Source of the DNA: Gelria sp. | GTDB taxonomy: Bacteria; Bacillota; Syntrophomonadia; Syntrophomonadales; Syntrophomonadaceae | DNA length: 10,029 bases | Assembly: GCA_012839665.1 (NCBI GenBank) | Contig: DUMX01000204.1 | Span: 1-10,029, forward strand | Direction: 5' to 3' | In this document: positions 6,566 to 10,029 of the stretch, piece after piece | Position numbering within the stretch: position 1 is the first letter of the stretch | Layout: the number at the start of each line of letters is the position of its first letter | Notes under the pieces: model-generated | Databases searched by the model: none | Told to the model about the DNA's origin: nothing | Seen by the model: the letters and a program-made list of their open reading frames with translations, nothing else | Translations under genes and position numbers: made by a program

Positions 6566-7735
6566 ATGAAAGCATGTTTAATCGTAAGCACCTATACTCC
6601 GAGAAAGTGTGGAATTGCGACCTTTTCCAATGATTTAAGGGACAATCTGTTACCCAAAGGACAAAAGACTCTTATAGCTGCTATTACCGACCCATTTAGC
6701 TCTTACGTTTATCCTCCGGAAGTAGCCTTTAAAATTCGGCAGGAAAGAAAAGCTGATTATATTTCCTGTGCTAAGTGGGCTAATCGTAATCCCGATATTG
6801 AACTAGTTATTATACAGCACGAGTATGGCATATTTGGTGGGCAGGATGGCGATTATGTATTGGAACTAGTCTCTCATTTACAAAAACCTTATTTACTAGT
6901 CACCCATACCGTACTTCCTAACCCTTATGAAAATCAGAAGCAGGTGCTAATGAGCCTGGCTTGCTCTGCAAACGGTGTTATATGTATGACTTCCAGAGCG
7001 CGTAAACTGCTGTTAAATATATATAATGTACCACAAGAAAAAATTTTCGTAGTACCTCACGGGGTTCCTAATTTCTCAATAAAGGAGCGGGAAGCTCTAA
7101 AAGAGCAATATGGGTTTCAGGACCGCCGCATTATTACTACTTTTGGATTTATAGGCCCGGGTAAAGGGTTGGAATTTGGCTTAAAAGCCCTGGCCCAAGT
7201 GGTAGATAAGCATTCAGACGTATTATACTTAATTGCTGGCAACACTCATCCCATGTTACTAAGAAGTGAAGGGGAAAGCTATCGCAATAGCATATTGCAG
7301 TTGGTTGAAGAGCTTGAACTGGAAAACAATGTGCTTTTTATAAATCATTATTTGGACATTGGCGAAATTGGAGATTATCTTTATATGACCGATATATACT
7401 TAAGTCCGTATCCTAATTTGGATCAGGCAGTTTCCGGGCCGTTGTCCTTTGCAGTAGGATGCGGTAGAGCTATCATTTCTACTCCTTATGAATATGCTCG
7501 GGAAATTCTGGCTGAGGGTCGGGGCTTAATTGCCCGCGAAGCAACACCGGAGGCCCTGGCGGAGCAAATGGAGCTTATCCTGGGGGAACCGGCTATTCAA
7601 GTTGAGTTGGAAGAGAGAGTGGCGGAGTTTGGCCAATCATTTAGCTGGGAAAGTGTGGCCGGGATTTATTTAAAAATTGCTGAGGAGGTGCTGGAGCTTT
7701 ATGATGCTGAAAAGGCACAAAAACTTGGATTATAG
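6566..7735 (+). CDS. GT-B glycosyltransferase, GT4-like (probable mannosyltransferase)
   Basis: A 389-residue soluble GT-B enzyme that should transfer a sugar from a nucleotide donor; GDP-mannose is inferred from the genes upstream. The N-terminal Rossmann half shows STYTPRKCGIATFSNDL (8-24), QHEYGIFGG (84-92) and VTHTVLP (112-118). The linker VVPHGVP (162-168) is classic for GT4. The C-terminal half has FGFIGPGKGLE (193-203) with the donor-phosphate lysine and an SPYPNLDQAVSGPLSFAVG segment around residue 285-303. The usual E-x7-E donor motif is not kept there: the second Glu position reads Ser in GPLSFA. This SGPLSFAVG form is, from memory, that of a GT4 subgroup found next to GH130 genes. 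ATG 6566 is set by GGAGGTG 8 nt upstream; ATG 6530 has no site and reads through this one. Its end overlaps the next gene by 35 nt. Confidence 0.87.
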   Translation: MKACLIVSTYTPRKCGIATFSNDLRDNLLPKGQKTLIAAITDPFSSYVYPPEVAFKIRQERKADYISCAKWANRNPDIELVIIQHEYGIFGGQDGDYVLELVSHLQKPYLLVTHTVLPNPYENQKQVLMSLACSANGVICMTSRARKLLLNIYNVPQEKIFVVPHGVPNFSIKEREALKEQYGFQDRRIITTFGFIGPGKGLEFGLKALAQVVDKHSDVLYLIAGNTHPMLLRSEGESYRNSILQLVEELELENNVLFINHYLDIGEIGDYLYMTDIYLSPYPNLDQAVSGPLSFAVGCGRAIISTPYEYAREILAEGRGLIAREATPEALAEQMELILGEPAIQVELEERVAEFGQSFSWESVAGIYLKIAEEVLELYDAEKAQKLGL

Positions 7736-8795
7736 GCATTTACAGCGCATGAGTGATGAACGCGGAGTGCTGCAATTTGCTTGTGGCAGTATCCCTGACC
7801 CCAGCAGTGGATATACCGTAGATGACAATGCCCGTGCTCTTATTGTTGCCTTACAATCAGAATGGGAAAACCGGGCTGAGTATGCCTTGCGTTATGCTCG
7901 TTTTCTTTTTCGAGCACAGCGTAGTGAAGGAGACTGGTGTAATTGGTGGCTTCCCGGGCAGGGCTTCGTTAATGATATAGATTCGGATGATAGTTTAGGG
8001 CGTGCTTTTCTAGCTTGTTCCCTGGGAATGTCAGCCGACATAGATGAAGAACTGCAGCGACTTTGCCGCCGAATGATGGTGAAAGCGCTGCCACAGGTAA
8101 AACGTTTGAGATATCCACGTAGTGTGGCCTATGCACTTATTGGCTGTAGTAATTTAGTTCAAAGCTCACCTGAGTATAGTCGGAAAAGCTTTGAAACAGC
8201 CAGGCGGATGGGGCAAAACTTGACTAACCTTTTCTTTCGCAATCGGGTTGCCCACTGGAGATGGTTTGAGGACCGGTTAACTTACTGTAACGCTATTTTA
8301 CCTCATTCTCTTTTCGCTTATTACAGTGTAAAATCAGATAAAAAAATTCTTAACGCCGCTCAGGATTCTTTACGTTTTCTGGGGGACCGGCTTTTTGATA
8401 AGGGTTATCTTAATGTTGTCGGCAATCGGGGTTGGTGGGTACGAGGTGGCAAAATACCGTTTTTTGACCAGCAACCCATAGATGCTTGCTCATTAGTACT
8501 AGCTTGTAGACAAGCTTATGAAGTAACTGGCCGTAATGAATATCGCGAAATGGGGGAAATGGCGTATTCATGGTATAGCGGAAAGAATATCCATGAAATA
8601 CCGCTGTATAATCAGGAAAGCGGAGGCTGTCATGACGGTTTGACTCCCGATGGTTTAAACGCTAACCAGGGAACGGAAGCCATTCTTTCCTTGCTTTTAG
8701 CTACCCAGGCTATGGCTGACACCAGGGAGGGCGAAGATATAATATTAAAAACCGTAGAACCAGAGGAAATCATACCCTTGGAACACCAGGCTTAG
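7701..8795 (+). CDS. (alpha/alpha)6-barrel-like protein of GT4/GH130 clusters, function unknown
   Basis: A 364-residue protein with no established function. It has no signal peptide or membrane segment and alternating amphipathic helices consistent with an (alpha/alpha)6 toroid like those of many glycosidases and epimerases. Conserved-looking blocks are LQRMSDERGVLQFA (14-27), GYTVDDNARAL (37-47), GDWCNWW (77-83), DSDDSLGRA (94-102), and DGLTPD...NANQGTEA (312-327). From memory, similar sequences (TDDTG-ILQHA, GYCTDDNARAL, NQNQGAES) occur as the C-terminal half of fused glycosyltransferases in other bacteria, next to GH130. Acidic residues in DDN and DSDD could be catalytic, but this is inference. 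ATG 7701 (or 7704) lies behind GAGGAGGTG (7682-7690), inside the glycosyltransferase gene, so translation is probably coupled. An in-frame start at 7677 precedes that site and is unlikely. The two genes could equally be one gene split by a +1 shift. Confidence 0.75.
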   Translation: MMLKRHKNLDYRHLQRMSDERGVLQFACGSIPDPSSGYTVDDNARALIVALQSEWENRAEYALRYARFLFRAQRSEGDWCNWWLPGQGFVNDIDSDDSLGRAFLACSLGMSADIDEELQRLCRRMMVKALPQVKRLRYPRSVAYALIGCSNLVQSSPEYSRKSFETARRMGQNLTNLFFRNRVAHWRWFEDRLTYCNAILPHSLFAYYSVKSDKKILNAAQDSLRFLGDRLFDKGYLNVVGNRGWWVRGGKIPFFDQQPIDACSLVLACRQAYEVTGRNEYREMGEMAYSWYSGKNIHEIPLYNQESGGCHDGLTPDGLNANQGTEAILSLLLATQAMADTREGEDIILKTVEPEEIIPLEHQA

Positions 8796-8807
8796 GAAAA
8801 TGAAAAT

Positions 8808-8839
8808 AATGAGGCGGATCTTAACTGGTCCGCCTCATT
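8808..8839. terminator. Bidirectional terminator between convergent genes
   Basis: AATGAGGCGGA (8808-8818) pairs perfectly with TCCGCCTCATT (8829-8839); a T-G and a C-G pair extend the stem to 13 bp with a six-base loop TTAACT. On the + strand it is followed by TTGTTTTATT, on the - strand by ATTTTCA. It lies 13 nt after the stop of the + strand gene and 4 nt after the stop of the - strand GH130 gene, so it can serve both. Confidence 0.85.
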
Positions 8840-8843
8840 TGTT

Positions 8844-10029
8844 TTATTGGTGTGATTTTACATATTCTCTTATTTCTTCAGGAATGAGATCCCCTACTGT
8901 ACCGCTGGCAGCACACAGGTAGGTGTCTGCAGCGCCATAGTAGACAATAATTTCATCATCCTCGTCCAGTATTTCCTTATCTTCAGCCGGAACTGCTCCA
9001 CAGGTAAATACTACGTTAGGAATCCAATGTTCGCCCGGTATACCTATCTCGATTTCAGTTTCTGGAGATAAAACTGGATTGGGGGAACGGTACAGTACTC
9101 GTTCCGGATTATTTAAATCGACCAGCATTACTCCCAACCTGTAGACCCGGTTCCTATCTACTCCGTGGTAAATCATCAACCACCCGTATTTTGTTTTCAG
9201 GGGTTGAGTTCCTGCTCCTATCTTAAGCGAATCCCACATACGTCCGGACCGAGGGCCTAAGATTACTGTATGTTGTTCTTTAGGAGCGGGAAATTCCAAT
9301 TTATCCAGGTGGGAAACCCAGATACTAGGTTCGATACGGTGATATATTACATAGCGCCCGTTTATTTTTTCCGGGAATATTATGGCATCTTTATCCCAAA
9401 TATCTTGGAAAGCCAGGCCTTTTCTTTGCCAGCGGTCAAAGCGGCGATTCAAAAAGTCATCTATCGATATGGACGCCGCAGCAATTTGGGCTATAACACC
9501 GTTATAGGCAGTATATAGCATATAGAGTTCATCGCCGATAATTACTACCCGGGGATCCTCGCAGCCTTTTTCTTCTTTTTCATCTGCAGGCGAGAATACG
9601 GGCTCTGGTAGCCGCTCAATAATTTTATAGCCATCGCTTATAGCCAGGCCAATACGCGAAATCTCGTCATCGCCAAAAGCCCGGTAAAGTATATAAACTA
9701 AACCATCAATTCTGATAGCAGCAGCATTAAGTACATAGCGAGATTCCCAGGCATGCTCTTTAATCGGTTTTAATATAGGGTTATGCGGATATCTGGTTAG
9801 ACCCCGGGCAGGTGGGAAATCAAGCATTTCTTGCGGAATTGCCACTACATCTTCGGGTATGACTCCCAGAACAACGTCCAAGAGGTCTGCACTAGCCCGC
9901 CCTTCCCCGATTAGCTGAATAACCTGGTCTTCAATTTCAGCAGGATTATATTCCAGAGCAGTATAAATTTCCTCTAACAGATGATGATTATATAAAGGTG
10001 GACAACAAGTCCCCACCCCATTGTCTGCT
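8844..10029 (-). CDS. GH130 family beta-mannoside phosphorylase-like protein (5' end may lie outside window)
   Basis: GH130 (DUF377, PH1107-related) five-bladed beta-propeller enzyme; characterised members cleave beta-1,2- or beta-1,4-mannosides with phosphate, releasing mannose-1-phosphate. Counting from GTG 10016 (390 residues), the fold starts at RYPHNPIL (75-82). The motif GCEDPR (151-156) carries the probable general acid Asp 154. Next come KDAIIFPEKINGRY...YHR (209-227), SLKIGAGTQPL (263-273), GWLMIYHGVD (278-287) and YYGAAD near the end. Lys 265 and His 284, and the spacing between them, fit the phosphate-binding Lys/His I recall for GH130 phosphorylases, favouring phosphorolysis over hydrolysis. 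About 70 helical, acidic residues precede the propeller. The frame stays open from GTG 10016 to the window edge and that GTG has no ribosome binding site, so the true start probably lies beyond it. Linkage (1,2 or 1,4) cannot be told. It converges on the glycosyltransferase pair. Confidence 0.87.
   Translation of the reverse strand, partial: ADNGVGTCCPPLYNHHLLEEIYTALEYNPAEIEDQVIQLIGEGRASADLLDVVLGVIPEDVVAIPQEMLDFPPARGLTRYPHNPILKPIKEHAWESRYVLNAAAIRIDGLVYILYRAFGDDEISRIGLAISDGYKIIERLPEPVFSPADEKEEKGCEDPRVVIIGDELYMLYTAYNGVIAQIAAASISIDDFLNRRFDRWQRKGLAFQDIWDKDAIIFPEKINGRYVIYHRIEPSIWVSHLDKLEFPAPKEQHTVILGPRSGRMWDSLKIGAGTQPLKTKYGWLMIYHGVDRNRVYRLGVMLVDLNNPERVLYRSPNPVLSPETEIEIGIPGEHWIPNVVFTCGAVPAEDKEILDEDDEIIVYYGAADTYLCAASGTVGDLIPEEIREYVKSHQ

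Noticed and set aside
7714..7730. Classical -1 programmed frameshift at the A-rich overlap
   Set aside because: Joining the two frames needs a +1 (or -2) shift, and there is no X-XXY-YYZ heptamer in the right frame or a downstream pseudoknot that I can see.

Overview
The window looks like chromosomal DNA of a low-to-mid GC Firmicute, most likely an anaerobic Clostridia member of the Syntrophomonas/Desulfotomaculum type. Support for this is Gram-positive style: strong GGAGG-type ribosome binding sites before almost every gene, sigmaA-like promoters, GTG/ATG starts, tightly overlapping operons and a surface-protein-like C-terminus beside an ECF transporter. Base composition looks like mid-40s % GC by eye. 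The genus is inference. I see no tRNA, rRNA, CRISPR array, insertion sequence or phage gene.

Left part (1-2442, + strand): the last 106 codons of an unidentified, beta-rich, probably surface-exposed protein, then a compact ECF transporter operon: S component (membrane substrate binder), a single EcfA ATPase and EcfT. The genes are 14 nt apart or overlap, so they are probably co-transcribed. The substrate cannot be read from the sequence.

Middle (2443-3398): a separately promoted gene for a fusion of a TsaA/TrmO-type domain (tRNA t6A methyltransferase family) with a C-terminal FmdE-like domain. It is followed by a weak terminator-like hairpin and a good extended -10 promoter.

Right part (3399-10029): a mannose-sugar region. 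A roughly 250-nt leader precedes manC-type mannose-1-phosphate guanylyltransferase and a phosphomannomutase, which together make GDP-mannose from mannose-6-phosphate. After a 389-bp gap holding a strong hairpin and a possible 29-codon leader ORF come a GT4-type glycosyltransferase and an overlapping (alpha/alpha)6-type protein. A GH130 (DUF377, PH1107-related) mannoside phosphorylase-like gene converges on them from the - strand across a shared bidirectional terminator. The joint logic is activated mannose made, then polymerised by a glycosyltransferase, with a partner phosphorylase able to return mannose-1-phosphate. This suggests a cycle for a beta-mannoside or oligomannan, possibly a reserve carbohydrate resembling the mannogen of Leishmania. 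That is the most interesting hypothesis in the window and is inference from family membership and gene order.
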